A stretch of DNA of 64,000 nucleotides from an uncultured Collinsella sp. (GTDB taxonomy: Bacteria; Actinomycetota; Coriobacteriia; Coriobacteriales; Coriobacteriaceae), in the NCBI GenBank assembly GCA_958418185.1, contig CATZEP010000001.1, forward strand, positions 25,915 through 89,914, written 5' to 3'. This document shows, in pieces, positions 36,947-45,936 of the stretch. Each line of letters begins with the position of its first letter. Position 1 is the stretch's first letter. A program made the position numbers and the translations under genes. The notes beneath the pieces are model-generated. The model was not told where the DNA came from, searched no databases, and worked only from the letters and a program-made list of their open reading frames with translations.

Positions 36947-38458
36947 TTACGCCACGGTCACGGCAACCTGGGCGTAGCGGCTGCAGGGGCGCTCGGCGCG
37001 TGTCTGCACGGTAAGGGTGAGCACAAAGCGGTCGCCGGGCTGCGCGTCGGCGGGCACGATGAAAGTGGTACTCACCGTGCATTCCTGCCACAGCGAAAGA
37101 TCCTGCGCGCCTGCATAGCTCGACGGGTTCATGGCGACATTCCAATGTGCATCGAAGCCCTTGTCGTCGGGGTCGACGATGGTTGCCGCAAGGGCGACGC
37201 GCTCGCCGGCTGTGGCGCTGCGGTCGGCCGTGACCTCGACAACATGTGCCGGATGCGAGCAAGCTGCCGGATCGTGGGCGCACCATTGCGCGCGGGCGGC
37301 AAAGTCTTCCTGATAGGCGCGCAGATAGGGATTGGGGTTGTCGCCTGCGGGCGTGCCGATGGCGGCAAAACCGGCGGGTGCGTCCGCATCGGGATGCCCA
37401 TCAAGAAACATGCGGCCGAGCAGCGTGTCGAAGCCGCGGTCATCGATACCGCGCAGGCCAAACGGCAGCAGCGGAATATAGGTCATGCTGTCGCCTTCGG
37501 CCATAAAGTCGCCGCGCTCAAACTGCATCGCGGGCATGCCTTCTAGACCCCAATCCAGACGGGCATGCTTGCCAAACTGAAAGCGCTCGGGCTCGTTTTC
37601 GTAGACCTTGCCATCGCCATAGAGCATATAGCGCGCCATAAGGGGGCCGTTTTCCTGCGTGAGGTTTTGCTCGGGCCAAGGAGCCTTAAACAGTGGCAGC
37701 GAATCGGGCTGCGCCATCTTGGCGTCGACATAGCCGCCATACATATAGGGCACACGCCAAAAGATGAGCTCGGGAAAGAGCTCGCGTCCATGGTCGAGCC
37801 ATGAGTTGTCCTGCCCTATGCCATCGGCAACGCCCATCACGCGCACCTTCCGATAGACCCGCTGCTGCACGGCGGGCCATTCGGGCATGGCGCGATAACG
37901 CTCGGCAATACTCATGAGGGCGCGAACAATGGTGTTCATGCCACCCCAGCTGAGCAGCCATAATGTACGCGGGTCATCATCCAAAATTGCCTGCGCAATT
38001 ACGCGAGACCCCTCAGTTTCCTCGGCCACATCACCCTCAAAGGCAACATTTCCCACAAAGGTGCGCTCGATCATCTGGGCAGGCGTGGGATACGGCGGCT
38101 CACCGGCAGCGTCCGCATTCGCCTGCAACTGCGGCCAAGCTTGGGCATATTCATTACTCCAGAGACTCTCAATCCAATGCTCGGGAAACGGCCGATACTC
38201 ACGAAGCCCGCCGGCCAGCGGATCGGGATCATGAGGCACAACATCCCACTCATAAGAGCGACGACCCTTAGTCCGCCAATGCGAATTCACCTCACCGAGC
38301 GTATGAACCCCATCCCCAAGAAAGTGATACTGCGAAGCCGTATACACCACAGCCTGAACATCAAGCACATTAAGATACAGAGCCAAATGAATGAGCGAGT
38401 TCATATCATCGACTTCCATATCAGTGGTAACAATCACCCGAGTCAAATTCTGGGACAT
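36947..38458 (-). CDS. DUF1593 nucleoside-hydrolase-like protein
   Basis: The 503-residue protein begins TRVIVTTDMEVDDMNSLIHL, the DUF1593/Sde182-type variant of the nucleoside hydrolase fold, with aspartates equivalent to the Ca2+ site. Further family blocks are LWLLSWGGMNTI and the C-terminal Ig-like part (about 420-503). It has no signal peptide. Members co-occur with polysaccharide utilisation genes and may cleave a glycosidic bond in a sugar other than a nucleoside. It lies next to an esterase on the same strand. ATG at 38458 is preferred with GGAG upstream; an in-frame TTG at 38482 is possible. Confidence 0.75.
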   Translation of the reverse strand: MSQNLTRVIVTTDMEVDDMNSLIHLALYLNVLDVQAVVYTASQYHFLGDGVHTLGEVNSHWRTKGRRSYEWDVVPHDPDPLAGGLREYRPFPEHWIESLWSNEYAQAWPQLQANADAAGEPPYPTPAQMIERTFVGNVAFEGDVAEETEGSRVIAQAILDDDPRTLWLLSWGGMNTIVRALMSIAERYRAMPEWPAVQQRVYRKVRVMGVADGIGQDNSWLDHGRELFPELIFWRVPYMYGGYVDAKMAQPDSLPLFKAPWPEQNLTQENGPLMARYMLYGDGKVYENEPERFQFGKHARLDWGLEGMPAMQFERGDFMAEGDSMTYIPLLPFGLRGIDDRGFDTLLGRMFLDGHPDADAPAGFAAIGTPAGDNPNPYLRAYQEDFAARAQWCAHDPAACSHPAHVVEVTADRSATAGERVALAATIVDPDDKGFDAHWNVAMNPSSYAGAQDLSLWQECTVSTTFIVPADAQPGDRFVLTLTVQTRAERPCSRYAQVAVTVA

Positions 38459-38587
38459 AGGAGCAGCTCCAATCAAAATCAATTCAGCCAGTTACGCGCG
38501 AGGCAAGACGGGACCCACGCCCCCATCGCCACCGACCCGGCGTGCTGCCGGAAGCGCCCGGCCAGCGTTTCGAACAACGTTAACTTA

Positions 38588-38714
38588 GGGGGCCCTGACC
38601 TTTAGTTTTGTAAACATTCCGCAGCGCGGGCCCCGCTTATCCGATGCTCCGAAGGAGCAGGATAAGCGGGGCTCAGGCGCGAGGACGTTTACAAAACTAA
38701 AGGTCAGGGCCCCC
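38588..38714. repeat. nested long hairpin element
   Basis: The outer arms are a 28-bp perfect inverted repeat (38588-38615 and 38687-38714; GGGGGCCCTGACC... at the left end). Inside, CCCCGCTTATCC (38631-38642) pairs with GGATAAGCGGGG (38660-38671), and GCTCC-GAA-GGAGC forms the tip. It lies between two minus-strand genes and has no coding capacity. Confidence 0.8.
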
Positions 38715-38724
38715 GATGGGATGG

Positions 38725-40062
38725 TTACCTCGAAACTCTGGCCGACCACTCCCAGCAGCCCACCGGCTCGCCGTCGATGAGTACGTTACCCCCGTCGAAG
38801 TCTTGATAACACAGGTCGTTGAATTGGTGGATCCACACGCCGTGGTTGAACGTCTTCTTGGGCGAGCCGTCGGCCTCGCGATAGCGCCCGGTCAGGTCCT
38901 CGACATGGCTAAAGTAGGTGAGGTGCACGTTGGCTCCGGCGTCACGCAGGCGCGCCGTGAGCGGCAGCACGGTCTGTTGCGGCGGCACGAGCTCGTCGCC
39001 CTTGGAGTGCGTAAACCACAGCGGCGTCTTGGCGAGCGCGGCTACGTCCTCGTCCGTGGCGTTGTACCACGGGGCACAGCAGGGAAGGCCCGCGGCGAAG
39101 AAATCGGGGTAGTCGGCGCACAGGCGCAGGGTCATAAAGCCGCCGTTGGAAAGGCCAGCGATCACGATGCGGTCGGTGTCGATACGCTCGGCATACTCGG
39201 CGACAAACTCGTCAATGAGCGCTTTGAGTACGGGGGAGTAGATGCTCTGGTTGGAGCGACCGAGCTGCTCGACGCCGTTGTCCATCCAAAACGTCGGAGA
39301 CTGCGGCACGAGCACCCAGGCAAAGCCGCCAAAGTAGCGCTGGATTTGCGCCTGGCTAATGGCTGTCACGCGGTTGCCGGTATAGGCGCGCGTGGCGCCT
39401 TCGCCCTGTGTGGCGCCCTTGCCTTCGCCGGCGCCGTGTAGGTACACCACGAGCGGGGCCTTTTGGGGCACGACCGTGGCCTCGGGCGCGAAGGGATTGA
39501 AGCAGGCCGAGTCCTCTGCCTTAAAGCTGGACTCAAAGAAGCCGTACTCGAGCGCGATGCCATCAATGGCGGTCTTTTGTACGGCATTGCTCCAGCCCTT
39601 GAGTGCGGGGCAGATGTCGCCGCGACAGGTATCGAAGACCAGGCCGCAGGTGGGGTCGTCGCCGTCGTTGCCGGGAAGAGCCGCGAGCTGCGTGATGTGC
39701 AGCTGGTCATCGAGCATGCGCGAGCCCATGACGCCGCCTTCGATCTTTTTGGTCAGGCGCTGCTCGGCGACCTCGAGTGCCACATGGGTGCTCACGGCGA
39801 GCTTGCGGCCGTTCTCGTCACACGGATACGCGGCGAGAACGTCGATGTAACCCACGGAGGGCGCGGCATGGTCGGCGCCGTGCTCCTTGCGCATCAGGAT
39901 CTCGCCCGTGCGCTCGTGACGCTCTACATATATATGGAAAGTGTTCGCATCGACATCGTTGGCGCGCACGGTGCAGGGTAGGTCGAGAACGACCTTGCTG
40001 ATCCAGGGGCCAAAGTCACCCAAGGTGGTGACGGTTGCGTAGGTGCACGATTTGAGTTCCAT
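38725..40062 (-). CDS. alpha/beta-hydrolase esterase with N-terminal beta domain
   Basis: The 445-residue protein has an N-terminal Ig-like region (about 1-200) and an alpha/beta hydrolase domain with VVYLHGAGEG (oxyanion loop, about 225), the nucleophile elbow GLSNGG (about 330), Asp in HSKGDELVPP and His in FNHGVWIHQF. This is the PHB-depolymerase-like/feruloyl or acetyl esterase type. No signal peptide is seen, so it acts inside the cell on imported esters. It is divergent from the second PTS EIIBC and shares its half-site-rich control region. ATG at 40062 follows GGGAGG. Confidence 0.75.
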   Translation of the reverse strand: MELKSCTYATVTTLGDFGPWISKVVLDLPCTVRANDVDANTFHIYVERHERTGEILMRKEHGADHAAPSVGYIDVLAAYPCDENGRKLAVSTHVALEVAEQRLTKKIEGGVMGSRMLDDQLHITQLAALPGNDGDDPTCGLVFDTCRGDICPALKGWSNAVQKTAIDGIALEYGFFESSFKAEDSACFNPFAPEATVVPQKAPLVVYLHGAGEGKGATQGEGATRAYTGNRVTAISQAQIQRYFGGFAWVLVPQSPTFWMDNGVEQLGRSNQSIYSPVLKALIDEFVAEYAERIDTDRIVIAGLSNGGFMTLRLCADYPDFFAAGLPCCAPWYNATDEDVAALAKTPLWFTHSKGDELVPPQQTVLPLTARLRDAGANVHLTYFSHVEDLTGRYREADGSPKKTFNHGVWIHQFNDLCYQDFDGGNVLIDGEPVGCWEWSARVSR

Positions 40063-40552
40063 GAGCTGCCTCCCTTGTGCCGCGAGAGTTAAACGTGTGC
40101 GGCAATACAATCTAAACATGTTTAGTGTAAAGCAGAATTAGAGAATAAGCAGATGAACTCGGTAAACGGTCGCATCAAACGCTCAATGAACTGCTAAACA
40201 CTCGTTTACTACTATCTATCAGGGCTTTTGTTGATGGGTCAACAAGGCATTTGGGTGCCAGATTTTATAAAATCCCACGTAGACGGCTATTTATTAATAA
40301 ACGGTACTATATGCAATGCCTTAGCGTTCAATTACGCTCACCCCCGATTTCCTACCGTTCACCGGACTGCAAACGGCAAAACTGCCACAAATTCAACGCT
40401 GCGTGTAAACTAAGTGCTGTAAACGTTCAGTAAACAGATTGTTTACGACAGCGTATCCAAGGGCTCGGCAGCCGTAAGGGGTTATAGTCGCCGGGTCAAA
40501 GGCGTGCCTACGTCCAAACGGGTAGGCACACGATGATATGGGGAGGGGTCCC
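40063..40552. promoter_or_regulatory. 490-bp divergent control region (esterase / second EIIBC)
   Basis: No gene is present. It contains the perfect palindrome CTAAACATGTTTAG (40112-40125) close to the esterase start, several TAAAC/GTTTA boxes (near 40162, 40193, 40206), GTTCAGTAAACAGA (40425-40438) identical (inverted) to 16936-16949, and a TATAGT candidate -10 at 40483-40488 without a good -35. The weak -35 suggests that an activator may be needed. Confidence 0.6.
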
Positions 40553-41980
40553 ATGGCAGTAGATAACAAGCAGATTGCCACCGATGTCCTCGAGCTCGTG
40601 GGCGGTGCGGAGAATGTTGCCGTCGCCACCAACTGCATGACGCGCCTGCGTCTGACGCTCAAGGATAACAGCAAGGCCGACGTGGAGAAGATCAAGAAGG
40701 TCAAGGGTGTTCTGGGTTGCCAGTTCGCCGGCAGCCAGCTCCAGGTCATCATCGGCCAGAACGTGCCCAAGGTGCTCGCCGAGTTCGTCGCCATGTCCGG
40801 CGTCAAGCAGGGTGCCGCGGTCGACGAGAACCTCGACGCTCCTAAGGAGAAGTTCGAGCTCAAGAACCTGCCCAACATCATCCTCGACTATCTGTCGGGC
40901 TCCATGACCCAGCTGATCCCGCTGCTCATGGCCGGCGGTCTGTTCCGCACCATCGCCGCGGTCCTCGGTCCCACTATGCTCGGCGTTCTCTCCGATACCG
41001 ATCCGACCTACACGTTCCTCTACACCACCCTGTACGAGGCCACGTTTACCTTTATCCCCATTTACCTGGGCTATGCCGCTGCTAAGAAGCTCGGCGCCTC
41101 TCCGGTTCTGGGCATGCTCCTCGGCGGTGCTCTCATGGCCCCGTCCGTCGTGAGTGTCGCGACTCAGGAGGGTGGCGGAATCATCTCCGTCTACGGCATC
41201 CAGATCGCCGCTGCCAACTACCAGCAGTCCGTCCTGCCGATCATCCTCTCGGTGCCGGTCCTGTACTTTGTCGAGAAGTTCTTTAAGAAGGTCATGCCCG
41301 ACGTGCTGTCCACGGTCTTCACGCCGTTCTGCACCATGATCGTCACCATCCCCATCGCCTTCATCGTCCTTGCCCCGATCGGCAACGAGATCGGCAGCCT
41401 CATCGCCAACGCCCTCTTTGGTCTTGCTGACCTTGGCGGTATCGGTATCCTGATCGTCATGGCCATCCTCGGCGCCTTCTGGCAGCTCTTCGTGGTCTGC
41501 GGCATGCACATGCCCGTCATCCTGCTCGCTCAGGTTCAGATCATCGCTGCCGGCTACGATCCCTTCGTCTTCGTTTCCACCAACTGCGCTATGGCCGCTG
41601 TCTGGGGCTGCGCCTTCGGTGCCTTCCTCAAGATGAGGAACCCCGACGAGAAGGGTCTTGCTCTGGGTTACGTCATCTCCGCCATCGCCGGCGGCGTCAC
41701 CGAGCCCGCACTCTTCGGTATCCTCATGCGCTTCCGTCGCACCATGCTCGGTATGTTTATCGGCGGTGCTATCGGCGCTGTGTTCTCCGGCCTCATGGGT
41801 GTTACCTACTACCTGGCCGGCGGTGCCTCCAACTTCCTGGTCTTCACCAACTACCTGCAGGGTGGCCAGATGAACACCGTCTGGGCTATCGTCGGTATGG
41901 CAATCTCCTTTGTCATCGCCGCTGCCGTCGTCTTTGCCACTGGCTTCTCCAAGGAGGAGCTCGCCGAGATGGAGGCCTAA
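40553..41980 (+). CDS. PTS EIIBC component, beta-glucoside type (second)
   Basis: The 475-residue permease has an EIIB domain (1-85) with the active cysteine C28 in TNCMTRLRL, and an EIIC domain (about 105-470; GSMTQLIPLLMAGGLFRT, GAFWQLFVVCGMHMPVI, AGGVTEPALFGIL). There is no IIA domain. The substrate is unknown. The downstream apiosidase-like gene and shared regulatory motif with the isomerase/transketolase operon hint at a disaccharide or glycoside containing an unusual pentose. Phosphate is probably passed by the EIIA at 59155. ATG at 40553 follows GGAGGGG. Confidence 0.88.
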   Translation: MAVDNKQIATDVLELVGGAENVAVATNCMTRLRLTLKDNSKADVEKIKKVKGVLGCQFAGSQLQVIIGQNVPKVLAEFVAMSGVKQGAAVDENLDAPKEKFELKNLPNIILDYLSGSMTQLIPLLMAGGLFRTIAAVLGPTMLGVLSDTDPTYTFLYTTLYEATFTFIPIYLGYAAAKKLGASPVLGMLLGGALMAPSVVSVATQEGGGIISVYGIQIAAANYQQSVLPIILSVPVLYFVEKFFKKVMPDVLSTVFTPFCTMIVTIPIAFIVLAPIGNEIGSLIANALFGLADLGGIGILIVMAILGAFWQLFVVCGMHMPVILLAQVQIIAAGYDPFVFVSTNCAMAAVWGCAFGAFLKMRNPDEKGLALGYVISAIAGGVTEPALFGILMRFRRTMLGMFIGGAIGAVFSGLMGVTYYLAGGASNFLVFTNYLQGGQMNTVWAIVGMAISFVIAAAVVFATGFSKEELAEMEA

Positions 41981-42020
41981 GGCCAAACCATTCGGGCGCA
42001 TACGACCTTACCTACACGAC

Positions 42021-42058
42021 AGGGCCCCGTCAGGCGCAAGCCCGGCGGGGCCCTTCTT
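42021..42058 (+). terminator. terminator after the second EIIBC
   Basis: AGGGCCCCG (42021-42029) pairs with CGGGGCCCT (42046-42054), followed by TCTT. Partial readthrough to the next gene is plausible because no other promoter is obvious. Confidence 0.7.
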
Positions 42059-42190
42059 ACAAGGTAGACTGATTGGGGGCGCGCGGCGCCTACTCGCCGG
42101 GGCTTGCTAAGCGCCAGGGGCTTTCGCGCGGGGTTACCGCGAAAGAATCTGCCGGTTCGCAACTCCTTTATCAAACGAAAGGGCATGCAG

Positions 42191-43504
42191 ATGAGTTTGG
42201 GAAAGCTGACCGTTAACGGTCGTCAGGACGGCTTTTTGTGCGAGGGCAAACCGTTCTTTTGGTTTGCCGATACGTGCTGGAGCGCGTTTACGAGCATTAC
42301 CGAGGCCGATTGGGACTACTATCTGACCCGTCGCGCCGAGCAGGGCATGAACGTGCTGCAGATCAACACTCTGCCGCAGTGGGACCGCTGCTGTCCCGAT
42401 CTGGGCATTTGGCCCTATGCCAGCGAGGACGGCGTGCATTTTGATTGGTCCCGTCCCAACCAGGCGTACTGGGACCGTGCTGCTGCCATGTGCCGCGCTG
42501 CCGTCGAGCACGGCATTCGTCCGGCACTCGTGCTTATGTGGTGCAACTACGTGCCCGGTACCTGGGGCGCCAAGATTGCTGAGCGTTGCGGTGCCGAGGT
42601 TATGCCGCGCGAGGAGGTCCGTGCCCACGTTGCCCGCGTCGTCGAGAACCTGGGCGAGTTCGACCCCGTCTATGTGGTGACGGGCGATACCGACTTTACC
42701 AGCGACGAGGCGATCGCCTATTACGAGGATGCCCTCGACGAAGTTGTCAAGCGCGCGCCCGAAGCGTTGCGCACCATGCATATCAACCGCGGCAACCGCA
42801 CCATTCCGTTGCAGTACCTGGACCGCCTGGACTTCTACATGTTCCAGCCCGGCCACAACTACGAGGGCCAGCCCGAGGCCTGGCGCCTGCCGCAGGACTT
42901 TATCGCCAACTATCCCAAAAAGCCGATGGTCAACTCCGAGCCCTGTTACGAGCAGATGGGCGCCTCGCGCAACGTGTACTGGCGGTTCACCGCGCAGGAC
43001 TGCCGCGCGAGCGTGTGGTCGTCGATCCTCGCCGGCGCCAGTGCAGGTGTGACCTATGGCGCGCACGGCGTTTGGAACTGGCAGACCAGCAAGAGCCAGG
43101 GCTCGGTGCTGGGCGAGGGCTTCGATATGCCGTTCCGCTGGCAGGAGTGCCTGCAGTTTGCGGGCGTTTGGGACTTTGGCGCGCTCGAGCATGTGCTTGC
43201 CGGCCTGGGCGCTACGGCTGGCGATGACGCACTTGCCGTGGTTCCGGCGCAGGAGCTGCTCGATGACGCGCGCGAGGCCATTCGTGTGGCGCGCGTTGGC
43301 GATCGCGTCGTCACGTACCTGCCGCGTACCACGGCGCTCAAGTTTAAGCTCGACGGTGCGCGCGACTGGACGGCGACGGTCCTCGACATGGAGGACAAGC
43401 GCATCGCCAAGCTGCCCGTCCGCGACAACGGTGACGGCACCGTGCGCGTGGCCCAGCATCCCTTTGAGCACGACGCGCTGCTCGTGGTCTCGCCGGCGCG
43501 TTAA
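42191..43504 (+). CDS. DUF4038 apiosidase-like glycoside hydrolase (GH140-like)
   Basis: The 437-residue protein starts with a short beta segment and the DUF4038 signature GKPFFWFADTCWSAF (about 17-31), then YLTRRAEQGMNVLQIN, VYVVTGDTDF (candidate catalytic Asp, about 160), PMVNSEPCYE (candidate Glu) and GVTYGAHGVWNW, ending with a small beta domain. Pfam calls DUF4038 apiosidase-like, and GH140 beta-D-apiosidase is the characterised member. There is no signal peptide, so it acts on imported substrate, consistent with the PTS gene just upstream. Actual sugar specificity is unproven. ATG at 42191 has better spacing to GAAAGG than ATG at 42185. Confidence 0.75.
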   Translation: MSLGKLTVNGRQDGFLCEGKPFFWFADTCWSAFTSITEADWDYYLTRRAEQGMNVLQINTLPQWDRCCPDLGIWPYASEDGVHFDWSRPNQAYWDRAAAMCRAAVEHGIRPALVLMWCNYVPGTWGAKIAERCGAEVMPREEVRAHVARVVENLGEFDPVYVVTGDTDFTSDEAIAYYEDALDEVVKRAPEALRTMHINRGNRTIPLQYLDRLDFYMFQPGHNYEGQPEAWRLPQDFIANYPKKPMVNSEPCYEQMGASRNVYWRFTAQDCRASVWSSILAGASAGVTYGAHGVWNWQTSKSQGSVLGEGFDMPFRWQECLQFAGVWDFGALEHVLAGLGATAGDDALAVVPAQELLDDAREAIRVARVGDRVVTYLPRTTALKFKLDGARDWTATVLDMEDKRIAKLPVRDNGDGTVRVAQHPFEHDALLVVSPAR

Positions 43505-43526
43505 GGAAAACGGAATAACGCAAGAG

Positions 43527-43557
43527 AAAAGGCCCGGGTGGTAGCCCGGGCCTTTTT
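43527..43557. terminator. terminator between the apiosidase-like and TetR genes
   Basis: AAAAGGCCCGGG (43527-43538) pairs with CCCGGGCCTTTT (43545-43556). A and T tracts on both sides make it usable by both convergent genes. Confidence 0.9.
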
Positions 43558-43607
43558 GTATCGACACAGCCGTTGCGGTTGGTAATGGCGATTGCATACC
43601 GCCGCTC

Positions 43608-44249
43608 TTAACGGTAGCCCTCCCAGAGGGGAAGGGGAAAGAGGATGTCCTCGAACTTAGACCACTCGGCGGGATAGTCGATCTCGTCGGGTCGCGCCAC
43701 CCAACGGCCTTCCAATCCGTACATCGCCGCCAGCGCGCACGAGATGGCTTCGGTGGCGTCGATTCCCTCGGGAACGCTCCAGTTAACATCGGGCTCGGGC
43801 TCGATAACTCCGCGCGAGCGGTCGTTGAAATACTCGTGCAGGGGGCTCTCCGTGCTCATGGCCTCGGTATTGAGCATCTGGAAGAGCATGACGAGCTCGG
43901 GCTGACTGTTGTTCTCCGCCACGAGCAGACGGCAGTATTCGGGAATCTTGGGGCTCTGGCCCTCAAATGCCCCGCCAGGATGAAAGAGGGAGAGATAGTC
44001 GTCTAAGGTTGAGCTGCGATCGTAATAGCGACGGATCACCTCGACCAAAAGCCCGTGCTTGCTGCCCACGTAGTGCAGCACGCCCGCCTGGGTGATGCCC
44101 ACCTCGTCGGCTACCGCCTGGAGCGACATGCCGTTAAAGCCGCGCGCGTTGATAAGCCGCACGGCCGCCGAAACAATCTGGTCAAGGCGTTCCTGCGCCG
44201 CAGCGCTGCGTTTCTTTGCCGCGGGTGTGGGAGTTTTCTGAGTGTCCAT
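43608..44249 (-). CDS. TetR-family regulator
   Basis: The 213-residue protein has an N-terminal TetR helix-turn-helix (about 20-66; IVSAAVRLINARGFNGMSLQ, GITQAGVLHYVGSKHGLL) and a helical ligand domain. It is transcribed away from an MFS/glycosidase/ROK operon, and the 307-bp gap holds two strong palindromes, so it most likely represses that operon and itself. The inducer is probably a sugar or aglycone. Start: ATG at 44249; its ribosome site is weak. Confidence 0.88.
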   Translation of the reverse strand: MDTQKTPTPAAKKRSAAAQERLDQIVSAAVRLINARGFNGMSLQAVADEVGITQAGVLHYVGSKHGLLVEVIRRYYDRSSTLDDYLSLFHPGGAFEGQSPKIPEYCRLLVAENNSQPELVMLFQMLNTEAMSTESPLHEYFNDRSRGVIEPEPDVNWSVPEGIDATEAISCALAAMYGLEGRWVARPDEIDYPAEWSKFEDILFPLPLWEGYR

Positions 44250-44369
44250 ATAAATCGCGCTGCCTTATTTAGGGCGGCTCGAGTATTGCCGCCAAATGCC
44301 TTTTGTATACCCCCATAGCTTACCTCAGCCGTTCAGCGGTTCAAAACAACCGTTTACCGCTCTTATAGG

Positions 44370-44432
44370 TTACTAAGTACTTAGTAAGCGTACTATACAG
44401 GTCGTGGAGTTACTTACTAGTTAGTAAGTAAC
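44370..44432. promoter_or_regulatory. twin TetR-type operators with promoter between them
   Basis: TTACTAAGTACTTAGTAA (44370-44387) is a perfect palindrome. A second, nearly perfect one lies at 44409-44432 (GTTACTTACTA...AGTAAGTAAC). Both contain TTACT/AGTAA halves. A candidate promoter, TTACTA (44370-44375), 18 bp, TATACA (44394-44399), lies within and between them, so binding would block transcription. Confidence 0.8.
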
Positions 44433-44556
44433 AACTCAACAGACGCTCGCGAGCAGCCGTACCCCATTCCACGGCCGCCGCATCCAGCGGGTTTGACCCC
44501 TTGACCCTTGGTGCACGAGCGCCCTCGCGCATTCCATCACAGAGAGGATCTATTCC

Positions 44557-45849
44557 ATGGCAAATCAAACCGCCGCGGCGATTGACGAGAACGCCATCGC
44601 CCCCGATACCGGAAAGCCCATGACCAAAACCGAGACATGGCGCTTTATGATCGGCTTTATCATCTTCGGAATCATGTGGATGATGTCGGGAACAATCGGC
44701 TCCAACGTCTTGTTCCCCGAGCGTTTTAACGGCCTTAATATTGGCCAGCCCGAGGCAATTCTCGCGGCGATGAACTCGGTCGGTTCGATCTTCGCCCTGT
44801 TCTCAAATCTCGTTTTCGGCGCGCTTTCCGACCACTGCCACAGCCGCTTTGGCAAGCGCACGCCGTTTATCGTTCTCGGCGGTTTTATCTGCGGCTGTGC
44901 TTTCTGGAGCACTTCGGTCGCGACCACACTTCCCATGATCGTCGCCTCCTGGTGCGTGCTGCAGATTGGCCTCAACTGCATGCTTGCCCCTGCTGTTGCC
45001 GTGCTTTCCGACCGCATCCCGCTTAACAAGCGCGGCACGCTCTCCGCATTCTATGGCGGCGGCGCAACGGCCGGCCAGTCGATTGGCACCATCATCGGTA
45101 CGCAGTTCCTCTCCAACCCAGTTCCTGGCTTTATCATCGGCACGGTCTCTTGGTTGCTGACCGGCATCCTCGCCGTCATCATTTGGCCGCGCGAGAAGTC
45201 TGCCGCTCTTGACGAGGGCGAGCAGTCTGAGAAGCTCAATCTCAAGTCGCTGCTGCTCATGTTCGTTCCGCCCACCAAGAACTGCCGCGACTTTTATCTG
45301 GCGCTCTTTGGCCGTCTGCTCCTCATCTTCGGTTACTTCTGCATCAACGGCTATCAGCTCTATATCCTCGAGAAGTACATCGGTCTTCCCGTGGCAGAAG
45401 CCGGCGCAGTTCTTTCGAGTATGTCCGTCGTGATCATGGTCGTGTCGCTTGTCGCCTCGCTTACCTCGGGCGCCATCTCCGACAAGATCGGCCGCCGCAA
45501 GCCTATCATCCTCGTCGCAACGATTATGATGTGTATCGGTATCGCCCTGCCCTGGCTACTTAAGTCCGTTATCGGCATGTACGGATTTGCTCTGCTCGCC
45601 GGACTCGGCTACGGTATCTACTCTTCCGTGGACCAGGCGCTCAATGTCGATGTTCTGCCCGATAAGGAGAACGCCGGCAAGGACCTGGGCATCCTCAATA
45701 TCGCCAACACCATCGGTCAGATCCTTGGTCCCATCGTGACCTCGGCAATCGTTGTCGCCACTGGCTCCTATTTCATGGCGTTCCCAATCTCCATCGTGCT
45801 CATCGCCGTGGGCTATGTGTCCATCATGCTCATCAAGAGCGCCAAGTAA
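44557..45849 (+). CDS. MFS transporter, glycoside/sugar type
   Basis: The 430-residue protein has twelve predicted helices, the MFS loop 2-3 motif GALSDHCHSRFGKRTPF (about 88-104) and the repeat motif SGAISDKIGRRKP in the second half. Similar proteins are annotated as sugar or sucrose-type MFS (SLC45/GPH-like) carriers. With a glycosidase and a ROK kinase downstream, it probably imports an unphosphorylated glycoside or oligosaccharide. ATG at 44557 follows GAGAGG. Confidence 0.85.
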   Translation: MANQTAAAIDENAIAPDTGKPMTKTETWRFMIGFIIFGIMWMMSGTIGSNVLFPERFNGLNIGQPEAILAAMNSVGSIFALFSNLVFGALSDHCHSRFGKRTPFIVLGGFICGCAFWSTSVATTLPMIVASWCVLQIGLNCMLAPAVAVLSDRIPLNKRGTLSAFYGGGATAGQSIGTIIGTQFLSNPVPGFIIGTVSWLLTGILAVIIWPREKSAALDEGEQSEKLNLKSLLLMFVPPTKNCRDFYLALFGRLLLIFGYFCINGYQLYILEKYIGLPVAEAGAVLSSMSVVIMVVSLVASLTSGAISDKIGRRKPIILVATIMMCIGIALPWLLKSVIGMYGFALLAGLGYGIYSSVDQALNVDVLPDKENAGKDLGILNIANTIGQILGPIVTSAIVVATGSYFMAFPISIVLIAVGYVSIMLIKSAK

Positions 45850-45936
45850 TTTGCCACTCTCTTTCATTCCGTCGGGCTGCGTTCGTGTTGCCCGACGGAC
45901 TCCGACTATTCAATCGCTTAACTTGGAGGCGTTATC

